Positions 50,855 to 59,456 of a DNA stretch of 64,000 nt are shown piece after piece. Under the pieces are notes generated by a model. It was not told the DNA's origin and made no database searches. It worked only from the letters and a program-made list of their open reading frames with translations. The DNA is taken from positions 496,001 through 560,000 of the forward strand of contig NZ_CP047130.1 of NCBI RefSeq assembly GCF_009832865.1, given 5' to 3'. Every line of letters begins with the position of its first letter. Position 1 is the first letter of the stretch. The DNA is from Colwellia sp. 20A7. GTDB taxonomy: Bacteria; Pseudomonadota; Gammaproteobacteria; Enterobacterales; Alteromonadaceae. A program made the position numbers and the translations under genes.

Positions 50855-52279
50855 ATGAGTACATCTAGAGAACATTTTAGTTCCCGTATTGGCTTTATTC
50901 TTGCTGCGGCAGGCTCTGCTGTAGGTATTGGGAATTTGGTTGGCTTTCCTGTTAATGCAGCTAAAAATGGCGGAGGAGCATTTTTAATTTTGTATGCGAT
51001 ATTCGTTTTTTTAATTTGTTTACCTGTCATGATTGCAGAAATGGCTGTTGGTCGAAAAACAGCAAAAGAACCTGTGGGAGCATATAAATCTTTAAGTAAT
51101 AATAGTACTCTGTGGGGAGCCGCAGGCTTTTTAGGTGTTCTAACGCCTTTTATGATTGCTGTATTTTATATGGTTATTACAGTATGGATATTTGGCTATA
51201 TTGTTATAACGCTTTCAGGAAACTTAGACTATTTAGCGAGTGGTAATGGTTTTGGCGAATTTATTAACAGCCCATACTTATTTGTCGCTATGGCTGTTGT
51301 TGTTGCCATCGTAAACTTTATTTTGGTTGCAGGCGTTAAAGATGGTATTGAAAGAGCAGCTAAAGTATTAATGCCGACCTTGTTCTTTATGTTAATCATC
51401 ATGGTTATTTTTGTTTTAACATTGGACAATGCAATAGCCGGCATTGAATTTTTCTTGATTCCTGATATCAGTAAAATAACGCCTAGTGTTATTAATGGTG
51501 CATTGTCGCAGGCATTCTTTTCACTTTCATTAGGTATGGGGATATTAATCACCTATGGCTCGTATATTGATAATAAAACCAATATTCCCAACTCAGCAAA
51601 ATTAGTGGCAATTACTGATACTGGTGTAGCCTTTGTCGCGGGCTTAATGATTTTACCGGCAGTTTTTTCATTTAACCCTAATATAAACCCAAGCGAATTA
51701 AGTGATAGTTCGGTCTCATTGATCTTCACTTTCTTACCTAAAATATTCTTAGCGTTGCAAACCTCAATAGGCTATGTAGGAGCAAGCTCTGTTGCGGCGT
51801 TCTTTTTTCTATTAGTCTTTTTTGCCGCAATTACGTCATTAGTTTCTATTATCGAAGTTCCTGTCTCTTACCTGGTAACAGAAAAAAATCATAGCCGTAA
51901 AAAAGCTTTGTCTATTTTGTTGATGACAGCAGGCGTATTAACTGTTTTTGCTACTATCTCATTTGGCATGGTTACTTTCTTTACCGAGTTTACCTCCTAT
52001 GCGGGAGAGAATAAGTCTTTCTTTGACATTGTTTACGATGTTTTTTATGACACAATATTACCACTTAATGGCTTCTTGCTGTGTGTATTTGTTAGCTATC
52101 GCTGGAAAGCAAAGAATTTATCTCAGCATTTAAGTATCGGTAATGATAAATATATTGGCTCTTGGGTGGAAAAATATATCAATTTTTCATTAGGAACGTT
52201 TATCCCTGCTATTGTGTTGATTATATTCATTAATACCGTTGCACAAAAGTTCTTTAGTGTGAGTCTATTTGGCTTTTAA
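50855..52279 (+). CDS. Sodium-dependent transporter, SNF (neurotransmitter:sodium symporter) family
   Basis: 474 residues, about eleven to twelve membrane helices of the LeuT fold. GFILAAAGSAVGIGNLVGFP in helix 1 holds the Na+/substrate backbone; NGGGAFLILYAIFVFLICLP follows. Probably imports an amino acid or related solute with Na+; the substrate cannot be read from sequence. Stand-alone gene with AGTGAAGGAC upstream of the ATG and a strong terminator after it. Confidence 0.92.
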   Translation: MSTSREHFSSRIGFILAAAGSAVGIGNLVGFPVNAAKNGGGAFLILYAIFVFLICLPVMIAEMAVGRKTAKEPVGAYKSLSNNSTLWGAAGFLGVLTPFMIAVFYMVITVWIFGYIVITLSGNLDYLASGNGFGEFINSPYLFVAMAVVVAIVNFILVAGVKDGIERAAKVLMPTLFFMLIIMVIFVLTLDNAIAGIEFFLIPDISKITPSVINGALSQAFFSLSLGMGILITYGSYIDNKTNIPNSAKLVAITDTGVAFVAGLMILPAVFSFNPNINPSELSDSSVSLIFTFLPKIFLALQTSIGYVGASSVAAFFFLLVFFAAITSLVSIIEVPVSYLVTEKNHSRKKALSILLMTAGVLTVFATISFGMVTFFTEFTSYAGENKSFFDIVYDVFYDTILPLNGFLLCVFVSYRWKAKNLSQHLSIGNDKYIGSWVEKYINFSLGTFIPAIVLIIFINTVAQKFFSVSLFGF

Positions 52280-52327
52280 TTTAACATTTCAATCCGTAAA
52301 TTTTTACAAGTAACATGTTAATCGCTG

Positions 52328-52362
52328 AGCCGGGCAATGGTATTATTGCTCGGCTTTATTCT
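52328..52362 (+). terminator. Terminator after the SNF transporter gene
   Basis: AGCCGGGCAAT pairs with ATTGCTCGGCT (one G-U) around a GGTATT loop (52328-52355), followed by TTATTCTTT. GC-rich against the background. Confidence 0.88.
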
Positions 52363-52397
52363 TTAAAAAACACTCTACATAAATTAAGTTATTTCCT

Positions 52398-53294
52398 ATG
52401 ATTGAACACATTAACCCAGCCGACTTTACTGATTGTCAGCGCATTTTTCATGGTCGTGGGCATGCTTACGAGAACTTGTCACATGTGAATGTTGATTGGT
52501 TATCACCTGTTATATTAATAACACTATATGAGGCTGTTGATGAGTTATGGCTATTAACACAAGCAAAAGCATTACAACAATTAACAGATGAATGTCGAAG
52601 CGTACAAATACAGCGTCGGTATGAAAAATTTGCACCAACACAGGTTTTATTAGGTGAGGCGATTGATAGCACGATTGTTACTGAAAATAGCCTTTCTTAT
52701 CATATCGAATTCGGCAAAGCGCAAAATAGCGGTTTATTTTTAGATATGGCTAATGGTCGTTCTTGGGTTAACCAACAGGCAGCGGGTAAAAATGTACTTA
52801 ATTTATTTGCTTATACTTGTGCTTTTTCTGTAGCGGCAACTGCAGGGGGGGCAAGTAAAGTTGTCAATATTGACTTAAGTAAGTCGTCATTAAGTAAAGG
52901 TCGAGAAAATCACCAATTAAATAAGTTAGCAAAAAAAGAAGGTAAACAAGTCGTTTTTGAAGGTGTAGATATTTTTAAATCAAATAGTCGTATCAAAAAG
53001 TATGGAAAATATGACCTATTAATTTGTGATCCACCATCATTTCAAAAGGGTAGTGTTAATATTGAGCGTGATTATACCAAGATCATTCGTAGAATTCCAC
53101 AATGGATGAACGAAGGTGCTCAGTTATTGTTATGTTTAAACTCTCCAGATCTTGATGAACATTTTTTAAAAAAAGAAGTAGCAGAGGCGTGCCCTGAGTG
53201 TGTGTTTGAACAACGTATAATGAACCCTGTTGTTTTTAAAGAGGCCCATGAAGGCAAAGGGCTTAAGGTCTTATTATTTTCATATCGTCCATAA
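52398..53294 (+). CDS. Class I SAM-dependent methyltransferase (RlmI/RlmK-like)
   Basis: 298 residues. An N-terminal ~90-residue part precedes a Rossmann methyltransferase core: FGKAQNSGLFLDMANGR, the SAM loop NVLNLFAYTCAFSVAATAGGA and the catalytic DPPSFQKG. It belongs to the family of 23S rRNA cytosine-C5 methyltransferases of the RlmI/RlmK type (Methyltrans_SAM), but lacks the PUA domain of RlmI. The target is probably rRNA; which base is not known. Confidence 0.8.
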   Translation: MIEHINPADFTDCQRIFHGRGHAYENLSHVNVDWLSPVILITLYEAVDELWLLTQAKALQQLTDECRSVQIQRRYEKFAPTQVLLGEAIDSTIVTENSLSYHIEFGKAQNSGLFLDMANGRSWVNQQAAGKNVLNLFAYTCAFSVAATAGGASKVVNIDLSKSSLSKGRENHQLNKLAKKEGKQVVFEGVDIFKSNSRIKKYGKYDLLICDPPSFQKGSVNIERDYTKIIRRIPQWMNEGAQLLLCLNSPDLDEHFLKKEVAEACPECVFEQRIMNPVVFKEAHEGKGLKVLLFSYRP

Positions 53295-53476
53295 GCGTAT
53301 ATAAAAATATACGAGTATATAACCAGTATGATAGTGTGATTTTATTCATTTAATTCTCCTTAAATAAAGGATAACTCATTAGTGTTAATGTTAATTTTTT
53401 GTAAACAAGTGTTGCAAGATATTTCGAATGGCGTTATGTTTACTTCTTTATAAATAAATTTAATGTGGATATTCAA

Positions 53477-53635
53477 ATGAAAAAAGTTATCGGTTTATTA
53501 TCAGTTGTTTTCTTACTTAGTGCTTGTTCTCCTAAAGTAGGAAGTGAAGATTGGTGTGCAGACATGAAAGAAAAAGATAAAGGTAGCTGGACAGCAACAG
53601 AAACTAAAGATTTTGCAAAGCACTGCATCTTCTAA
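53477..53635 (+). CDS. Small DUF3012 lipoprotein
   Basis: 52 residues, ATG at 53477 to TAA ending 53635. A lipoprotein signal MKKVIGLLSVVFLLSAC with acylated Cys17 leads to a ~35-residue mature part with the DUF3012 pattern: WC near residue 27, then KEKDKGSWTATE and the C-terminal FAKHCIF, giving two conserved cysteines that could pair. The family is widespread in marine gammaproteobacteria and has no known function. Convergent with the ligase gene. Confidence 0.85.
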   Translation: MKKVIGLLSVVFLLSACSPKVGSEDWCADMKEKDKGSWTATETKDFAKHCIF

Positions 53636-53690
53636 AATAGCTTCTTATATTATTGAGGGCAATTAGTTGAAATTTAGCAGCTAATTGTTC

Positions 53691-54563
53691 TTATTTCTCT
53701 ATTAATTCCTCTTCTACTTCTGTATTTCTTATACGAAAAAATCTTGCAAATCTTGGTATTCCTGCTTTAGTTTTACCATTATATTTATAGGTAATCGTAT
53801 CGCCTATTTTAGGTGGATTAGCACGCTCATAATCACTAAACCCGGAACCAATCTTAAAAACAATACCTGTCGCTGTTCTTACTTTTATTGCACCTAGCAT
53901 TCCTTGATATTTACCTTTCCCATCAATATAAGTGATAACGGTTGCTTCATCATGTTGATCTTTTTTCAGCTTCATTATGTTATTCGTTCTTCCTACATGA
54001 TAATAAGCACTGCCTTTATGTATCATCAAGCCTTCACCTTGGTTGAATGTAATGCTATTAAGGGTATCATCGAGTTGCTGATTACTTGTTAATTTGAATT
54101 GCTTAATCATGTCTAAGTGTTTGGATGATGTCCTATTTGTTATGGTTTGCATCGATTTTATACGCTCAGTGAATGTTCCTGGATGTTTGGGAAGGTCAAA
54201 AATCATAAAACGCACATTACGCCAACAAGCTTCATCAATCTTAATCTTTCTTACACAGGATACTGTGCTTTGAAACTGCTCTCTACCTATCCATAGTTCG
54301 CCATCGATAGCTGTTGTGGGCCAATTTTTAGTAAACCAAGTAGGACTATGTATAATATTACCTTGGCGGGTTACTAGTTGTTGCCCGTTCCAATAACCTC
54401 GCATGCCATCTAACTTTTCAGAAATCCAGTATTGGTTGATATTTTCTACTGCTTTATAGCTTGTCGCATGCTGAATTTCAGGTTTAGAATGTGTGGGGTT
54501 GTAGGCATAAGCAGGTATAAATAAGAGTGCGTAGGAAAATAAGTATACTAAAAGTTTTGTCAT
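53691..54563 (-). CDS. Secreted/periplasmic ATP-dependent DNA ligase (LigE-like)
   Basis: 290 residues from the ATG at 54563 (54587 is an alternative). A signal peptide (~1-20, MTKLLVYLFSYALLF...AYA) precedes a minimal nucleotidyltransferase + OB-fold ligase: motif I SEKLDGMRGYW (AMP-lysine K50), motif III DGELW, motif IV EGLMIHKG, motif V MKLKKDQ. Lig E proteins occur in Vibrio, Neisseria and relatives and are thought to act on DNA in the periplasm, perhaps linked to uptake or biofilm DNA. No competence genes are close by. Divergent from the next gene across an unusual 19-bp palindrome. Confidence 0.9.
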   Translation of the reverse strand: MTKLLVYLFSYALLFIPAYAYNPTHSKPEIQHATSYKAVENINQYWISEKLDGMRGYWNGQQLVTRQGNIIHSPTWFTKNWPTTAIDGELWIGREQFQSTVSCVRKIKIDEACWRNVRFMIFDLPKHPGTFTERIKSMQTITNRTSSKHLDMIKQFKLTSNQQLDDTLNSITFNQGEGLMIHKGSAYYHVGRTNNIMKLKKDQHDEATVITYIDGKGKYQGMLGAIKVRTATGIVFKIGSGFSDYERANPPKIGDTITYKYNGKTKAGIPRFARFFRIRNTEVEEELIEK

Positions 54564-54605
54564 TGTGAATGGCAGCATTATTAACATCCATGTTTTTTGA
54601 TTTCT

Positions 54606-54656
54606 ATTATTTATTTAATAATAGACTAAAATATAGACTATTATTAAATAAATAAT
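54606..54656. repeat. Perfect 19-bp inverted repeat in a divergent promoter
   Basis: ATTATTTATTTAATAATAG (54606-54624) and its exact complement CTATTATTAAATAAATAAT (54638-54656) are separated by 13 bases. It lies between the starts of the LigE-like gene and the exported unknown protein. Could be an operator or cruciform, or extra-strong secondary structure in one leader. Confidence 0.85.
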
Positions 54657-54680
54657 TACACCACAATATTCAAGGAATGA

Positions 54681-55199
54681 ATGTTTATGCGACAATTAAA
54701 ATCCGTGTTAATAGCGAGCATTATTTTTGGCTTTTCTCCCGTCACATTAGCAAAGAAACATTGTGACCCTTTATTAGAGAAACTTCATCATATCCAGTCG
54801 TTACAACGAATTCCTTATTCAGTCAAAGAGGGAATAAGCTTACGAAAACGTGAAGATACGGCTAGGAAGCGTTGGTGGCAATGTGAAAAAGGTAGTAGTA
54901 AGAAAAAAATTAAGCAAACAAAAAAAGTAACGAAGAACAAAAACAGTACTTTAAGTTCGAAATTGAATGATGCTAGCGAAATAAAAAATAAAGGTGCTAA
55001 CGTGGCAACGTCTTTTAAAAGTAGTAATGCCATCATTATAAAATCAAAATACCAAGGAGATAAACAGCAAGCATGGCTTAAATACTATCAGCAACCAGAT
55101 AAGTGTATAAAGCCTAAAAGTTTACCTGCTTTTGCTGCTTGTATTGAAAACAAGCAAGCTCAACGAGAGAGTTTTGAAAACCAGTATAATAATCAATAA
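54681..55199 (+). CDS. Small exported basic protein of unknown function
   Basis: 172 residues, not recognised. A signal peptide (~1-24, ending TLAKK) is followed by CDPLLEKLHHIQSLQRIPYSVK, a very basic Lys/Asn-rich middle (~70-110, low complexity) and a C-terminal part with Cys pairs (PDKCIKPKSLPAFAACIENK). The ATGs at 54681 and 54687 both fit the AAGGA upstream. A periplasmic location is likely. Base composition is AT-rich like its neighbours. Confidence 0.65.
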   Translation: MFMRQLKSVLIASIIFGFSPVTLAKKHCDPLLEKLHHIQSLQRIPYSVKEGISLRKREDTARKRWWQCEKGSSKKKIKQTKKVTKNKNSTLSSKLNDASEIKNKGANVATSFKSSNAIIIKSKYQGDKQQAWLKYYQQPDKCIKPKSLPAFAACIENKQAQRESFENQYNNQ

Positions 55200-55344
55200 T
55201 TTGATAAAAGAGAATATTACTTTTATAGTGTTTGCCGTTACTGTAACCCGAACTCAATTTAGTGGTAAATTCGGGAGTACATTAAACGTGACGAGGCTAT
55301 CTCTGTTATAGGCGTTTTGGTTTATTGGTAATTAATTGCGATTG

Positions 55345-56088
55345 TTAATTTTTATAGCAATAATTTTGTTTGTTATCTTTGTATTGTGCAACCATGTCAT
55401 CAATACTTGTTTGACAATATTCACGTAAGCCACTTAATAACATGTGTTTTTTACCGTGACCAACGACTTCACCTTCGCTGATTAAATCAAACTCTAACCA
55501 AGCATCACCGCGCTTTGCTTCAATAGTTAAACTGGTTTGAGCAAGTTGTAACGAAAGGCTTGTTATATCTAGTCGGTTGAGGCTTATTTTCATGCATTGA
55601 TACATAACCATTGGACGTGCAGGGTTAATCATTACATTCTTTTCTGCCATTAACTTTACCAAAATGTCAGGAAAAGTATCACCAGAAAAGTCTACATAGG
55701 CTTTTGTTAATGCATTAATAAGCGATGGGCAGTGAGTTACTTCTCCACTCGCTTCTACTGTTAAATAAGTTTTATCTTTGTCATCAACTACATCAAAACA
55801 ATTATTTATTTCGTTAGGGAAGGTTAGCGCGATATTATCATTTACCATCCCTGAAAAATTAAAGCTCATTTCTTTATGTAACCCTGCTTTCGCAATGATC
55901 ACTGAGAATAATAAGTCACCAGGAACGCAAAAGCGTTTAGCTTCAATATTATGCAGCGGATTAAAATCATCAGCTACTTGCTTAGCAAAATCACTCGCTT
56001 GTTGGCGAGTAAAACTAATAATTTCGTTATCAATAGGGCAGTATTGCTCAATAAACATAGCTTTTTTAGGCAGATCTTTTTCAGACAT
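55345..56088 (-). CDS. DUF3581-family protein
   Basis: 247 residues, soluble, no signal peptide. The pattern FTRQQASDFAKQVADDFNPLHN, then KRFCVPGDLLFSVIIAK, and the later VVGHGKKHMLLSGLREYCQ matches the uncharacterised DUF3581 family of Alteromonadales and Vibrio. The DFNPLH...VPGDL arrangement is reminiscent of MaoC-like hotdog enzymes, where such residues bind acyl thioesters; that is an inference from pattern only. Monocistronic. Confidence 0.7.
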   Translation of the reverse strand: MSEKDLPKKAMFIEQYCPIDNEIISFTRQQASDFAKQVADDFNPLHNIEAKRFCVPGDLLFSVIIAKAGLHKEMSFNFSGMVNDNIALTFPNEINNCFDVVDDKDKTYLTVEASGEVTHCPSLINALTKAYVDFSGDTFPDILVKLMAEKNVMINPARPMVMYQCMKISLNRLDITSLSLQLAQTSLTIEAKRGDAWLEFDLISEGEVVGHGKKHMLLSGLREYCQTSIDDMVAQYKDNKQNYCYKN

Positions 56089-56188
56089 TAGTAATCACTT
56101 GATTTACAAAAAACGAGGCATTCTAACAGTAATTAATAAGTTTTATCGAAAAAAAAGAAGTAATACCAACTAAGCAGACCTCTATAAT

Positions 56189-56464
56189 TCATTCATTTGA
56201 ATCACGGTAAGTACTAACTAATTGCTCTTTCTGATTCTTTGTTAACTTCTTGAGTTGATATTCTCGTTTACTTGCAATACTTTTATTTTCCGATTTTTCA
56301 ATAAATACAAGTGTTACAGGGCGTTTTGCCCTAGTATATTTAGCACCAAGCTTGGTATAATTATGCTCATGCAGGCGACGGTCTATATTGGTAGTTATAC
56401 CTGCATATAAGCTATTGTCATTACAACGCAAGAAATATACAAACCAAGTTTGTGCTGTATTCAT
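56189..56464 (-). CDS. GIY-YIG nuclease domain protein (YhbQ type)
   Basis: 91 residues from the ATG at 56464; the longer frame adds 39 residues antisense to arfB and is not credible. WFVYFLRCNDNSLYAGITTNIDRRL gives the GIY-YIG motif and catalytic Arg, KGAKYTRAKRPVTLVF (written here as LGAKYT...) the second conserved block, with a Glu in ASKREYQLKKL. Small stand-alone YhbQ/UPF0213 proteins may act in DNA repair, but their role is not settled. Divergent from arfB with 43 bases between starts. Confidence 0.92.
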   Translation of the reverse strand: MNTAQTWFVYFLRCNDNSLYAGITTNIDRRLHEHNYTKLGAKYTRAKRPVTLVFIEKSENKSIASKREYQLKKLTKNQKEQLVSTYRDSNE

Positions 56465-56507
56465 GAAAATTACTAATAAAATTGATATAAACCTATGGTA
56501 AATAAAA

Positions 56508-56921
56508 GTGTTAGAGATATCAAATAATGTAAGTTTAGCGGATTGGGAAATAGAATTAAGTGCAATTCGTTCAATGGGCAACGGTGGACAGCGAGTAAAT
56601 AAAGTTGCTACTGCTATTCACTTACGTTTCGATATCACTAAATCATCTTTACCAGCTGTTTATAAAGAGCGGCTATTAGCCTGTAAAGATAGTCGTATTT
56701 CTAAAGATGGAGTGATTATTATTAAAGCTCAATCTTTCCGCACACAAGAAATGAATAAAGAAGACGCGTTAAAGCGTTTAAAGGAATTAGTGATTGGTGC
56801 GATGACAGTACAAAAAAAACGACGTCCAACTAAACCCACAAAAGGCTCTGTTCAGCGAAGATTAACGACTAAAGCAAATAAAAAAACAGTTAAGCAGACT
56901 CGTCAGAAAGTTAAATTTTAA
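56508..56921 (+). CDS. arfB: Alternative ribosome-rescue factor ArfB (YaeJ)
   Basis: 137 residues; releases ribosomes stalled on mRNAs without stop codons by hydrolysing peptidyl-tRNA. The GGQ motif is in SMGNGGQRVNK and the conserved AIHLRFDI follows. The C-terminal tail is strongly basic (KKRRPTKPTKGS... QTRQKVKF) for insertion in the mRNA entry channel. The GTG start (56508) lacks a strong ribosome-binding site, suggesting low expression, but MLEISNNV is the family N-terminus. Confidence 0.92.
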   Translation: MLEISNNVSLADWEIELSAIRSMGNGGQRVNKVATAIHLRFDITKSSLPAVYKERLLACKDSRISKDGVIIIKAQSFRTQEMNKEDALKRLKELVIGAMTVQKKRRPTKPTKGSVQRRLTTKANKKTVKQTRQKVKF

Positions 56922-57010
56922 AGTCTCTTATTTTTAAGAGCGCTTTAATAAAAAATAATTCTAGTAGTACATAGAAAGTCCTGTATCAAAAATAATATAA
57001 GAGAGTAAAA

Positions 57011-57862
57011 ATGCCCATTTCAGCAATAGGTGCAGTGGAAAAGCTGACTGCAAAACTTGATAGCAATAATATTGTTCAATATAAGCTCCCCTTAGCCGCT
57101 ATCGATGAAAATGGAGAGCAACAGAGTATTGCCTTGAATCCGCTTATTGGTAGAAAATTAACGTTAGTTTTTCATAGCATGATCGCTTGTAAAAACTGTG
57201 GTAAAGCAACTAAAAAAAGCTACTCGCAAGGCTTTTGTTATCCTTGCATGGCTAAACTTGCCCAATGTGATATGTGTATTATGAAACCTGAAACCTGTCA
57301 CCATCACTTAGGTACTTGTCGAGAGCCAGAGTGGGGAGAGAAGCATTGTATGGTCGATCATTATGTTTACTTATCAAATACTTCGGGTTTGAAGGTAGGT
57401 ATCACGCGTCATACACAAATACCCACGCGTTGGATCGATCAGGGAGCAACACAAGCATTACCTCTTTTTAAAGTGAGAACTCGCTTACAGTCGGGACTTG
57501 TTGAAACTGCCTTAGCTGAATTAGTCAGTGATAAAACTAATTGGCGTGCTATGCTTAAAGGTAGTAATGAACCGATTGACTTGAAAGCACAAGCGAAAGT
57601 GTTAGTACCACAAATAGCTGATAGATTGGCTGAAATAAAGCTTAAATATGGTGAAGAATCTGTACAGCAACTAGATGAACATGTGGTTAATATCGTTTTT
57701 CCTGTGAGCCAATATTTAACGAAAATTAGTTCTTTTAACTTTGATAAAACATCAACAATATCAGGTATATTACTAGGTATTAAAGGGCAGTATTTGATTT
57801 TTGAAGAAGGCGTTATTAATATGCGTAAATTTTCATCATATCAAATAACTGCTGAGTATTGA
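57011..57862 (+). CDS. DUF2797 protein with zinc-finger and GIY-YIG/T5orf172-like segments
   Basis: 283 residues. An N-terminal beta part is followed by a Cys-rich zinc-binding stretch (~56-118: CKNCGKATKK, CYPCMAKLAQCDMC, CHHHLGTC, then HC) and then VYLSNTSGLKVGITRHTQIPTR with an RW and, further on, ETALAEL. The K-V-G-I-T and Arg/Glu spacing look like a T5orf172/GIY-YIG nuclease-like fold. DUF2797 has no established function. GAGAGTAAAA precedes the ATG. Confidence 0.8.
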   Translation: MPISAIGAVEKLTAKLDSNNIVQYKLPLAAIDENGEQQSIALNPLIGRKLTLVFHSMIACKNCGKATKKSYSQGFCYPCMAKLAQCDMCIMKPETCHHHLGTCREPEWGEKHCMVDHYVYLSNTSGLKVGITRHTQIPTRWIDQGATQALPLFKVRTRLQSGLVETALAELVSDKTNWRAMLKGSNEPIDLKAQAKVLVPQIADRLAEIKLKYGEESVQQLDEHVVNIVFPVSQYLTKISSFNFDKTSTISGILLGIKGQYLIFEEGVINMRKFSSYQITAEY

Positions 57863-57906
57863 TTTGTTGCCAATTTTTTTTCAATGTGTGCTAAATTCTA
57901 ACTTAT

Positions 57907-57934
57907 ACTTTATTTATTAAAAGATAAATAAAGT
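57907..57934. terminator. AT-only inverted repeat between DUF2797 and the second HDOD gene
   Basis: ACTTTATTTAT and ATAAATAAAGT form a perfect 11-bp stem with loop TAAAAG. Too AT-rich for a confident terminator; an operator for the following gene is also possible. Confidence 0.4.
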
Positions 57935-57965
57935 CATACAAATAAACTGGACCGGAAAACTTTTT

Positions 57966-58811
57966 ATGACAGTTACTGAATATGCTAATCAAATGGATAA
58001 AATCTTTGTTTTATCTGATTCATTTATTCGTATCAAAGAACTAATTGATGATGAGTCTTCAACTATAGATGATATCAGCGATGTAATTATTATTGATCCT
58101 GCATTAACAGGAACAATTTTAAAACTTGCTAACAGCGCACTTTTTAATTATCCAGGAAAAATAGACACTATCTCTAAAGCGGTATTAGTTTTGGGGATTA
58201 CTGAAGTCTATAATCTTGTGATAGCACATTTTACTACCAAAGCATTTAAATCAATGAGCACGGATTCCGTTTATTTAGATAGCTTTTGGCAAGAAAGTGT
58301 TGATTGTGCTTTGTTGATTAAATTTCTAGGATGTAGCTTAAACCTTCCTAATGGTGAACGATTATTCATTTTAGGTATGTTACATAATCTGGGTGAGTTG
58401 ATAGTTAAACGAGTATCTCCTGATAAAGTGTTGCAGTGCGAAAATATTGATAATGGCAAGCTACCTTGGGATAACCAACGTGAAATTTTAGGTTTTACCT
58501 ATGGGGAGTGTGGAGCTGAATTATTAAAACAGTGGCAGCTACCTTATAATATTGTGTCGCCTATTCGTAATCAAGACCAAGAAGATTTCAATATCATAAA
58601 TACTGAAACTCAATTACTTTATATTTCGAAGCGAATTATGATTCATCAAAAGCTATTGAAGACGAATAGTCAAAATGAAATGATAAATGAATTACACTTA
58701 CCATCTTTTGGTATCGATGATGATATGTTATGTATGGCGCTTGGTTATTGTGATTTAGAACGTTTAGGTATTTTATCAGTGTTAAGCCCATCAGCAGTGA
58801 CTATTTATTAA
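57966..58811 (+). CDS. HDOD-domain protein (paralogue 2)
   Basis: 281 residues aligned end to end with the HDOD protein at 49847: IDPALTGTILKLANSALFNYPGKIDTIS against IDPSMTSRLLQLANSAIYNFPGEISTIS, and the shared NLGEL...LPW...LGFTY / LGYTY blocks. No catalytic HD pair. The two probably arose by duplication 8 kb apart, then diverged. A signalling role is likely but unproven. Confidence 0.87.
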   Translation: MTVTEYANQMDKIFVLSDSFIRIKELIDDESSTIDDISDVIIIDPALTGTILKLANSALFNYPGKIDTISKAVLVLGITEVYNLVIAHFTTKAFKSMSTDSVYLDSFWQESVDCALLIKFLGCSLNLPNGERLFILGMLHNLGELIVKRVSPDKVLQCENIDNGKLPWDNQREILGFTYGECGAELLKQWQLPYNIVSPIRNQDQEDFNIINTETQLLYISKRIMIHQKLLKTNSQNEMINELHLPSFGIDDDMLCMALGYCDLERLGILSVLSPSAVTIY

Positions 58812-59142
58812 AGGGAAGATCATAGGCTAAGTGTAGCTCTTAAAATAAGTCGTGTTAAGTCATAAAGGCGTAATAGCATGTTTACGAAGAGCGTGCTCTT
58901 GTTGTGCATAGGGGAAATAAACCAGGGCAGGTACTCGATTGAGTAATAGTTGTTTATTAACTTTGAGGGCAACGCAGGCATGAAGCCTTTTAACTAGTAT
59001 GAAAAGATAGTAATTTATACTAATCTCACCAACAATGTGATCATTTCTACTTGCTAAAATCACCTACTACATCGTTATTTATTTAATAATTAGAACAACT
59101 AGCCTTTGCAGTATAGGTCTAGTTGACACAAATTTAAGACAT
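58812..59142. other. Intergenic region with a possible decayed or spurious minus-strand frame
   Basis: A stretch between the HDOD gene and the cold-shock gene with less AT than neighbouring spacers. A 67-codon frame on the minus strand (58860-59063) has plausible amino-acid composition but no recognised domain, no convincing ribosome-binding site and no clear partner. It may be a fragment of a dispersed element common in these genomes or noise. Confidence 0.3.
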
Positions 59143-59181
59143 AAAAAAAGCGAGTTATCTTTTAGATACTCGCTTTTTTTT
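59143..59181 (-). terminator. Terminator of the cold-shock gene
   Basis: AAAAAAAGCGAGT and ACTCGCTTTTTTT form a stem (with ATCT/AGAT also pairing across a TTT loop and one bulge) carrying T runs on both strands. It lies directly after the minus-strand stop codon. Confidence 0.88.
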
Positions 59182-59198
59182 GTGACTTTAATTAAAAA

Positions 59199-59405
59199 TT
59201 AAAGTGCAACAATGTTCTCAGCTTGAGGGCCTTTTTGACCATCAGTAACTGTGAATTCAACTTTTTGACCTTCAGCTAAAGTTTTGAAACCTTCGCCAAC
59301 GATTGCGTTGAAATGAGCAAAAACGTCTGGACCATTTTCTTGCTCGATGAAACCGAAACCTTTAGCTTCGTTAAACCATTTTACTGTACCAGTAGTTGTA
59401 GACAT
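59199..59405 (-). CDS. Cold-shock protein, CspA family
   Basis: 68 residues, one cold-shock domain that binds single-stranded RNA/DNA and melts structure. RNP1 is KGFGFIEQ and RNP2 is DVFAHFNAI (the more usual form is VFVHF). Highly conserved [15 protein letters not shown] start. Codon use (GTA, GAA, GCA, TCT rich) and the strong AGGAA ribosome-binding site suggest high expression. Closed by a strong terminator. Confidence 0.96.
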   Translation of the reverse strand: MSTTTGTVKWFNEAKGFGFIEQENGPDVFAHFNAIVGEGFKTLAEGQKVEFTVTDGQKGPQAENIVAL

Positions 59406-59456
59406 AAGAATATTCCTATTTGTTTATTTATGAGTAATTGAGCTCAATCAGCTTGT

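Noticed and set aside
53296..53313. CGTATAT/ATATACG hairpin after the methyltransferase gene
   Set aside because: Only 7 bp, AT-rich and without a following U tract.
56465..56581. N-terminal extension of the GIY-YIG frame
   Set aside because: Adds 39 residues antisense to arfB; the family starts at MNTAQTWFVYFLRC (ATG 56464).
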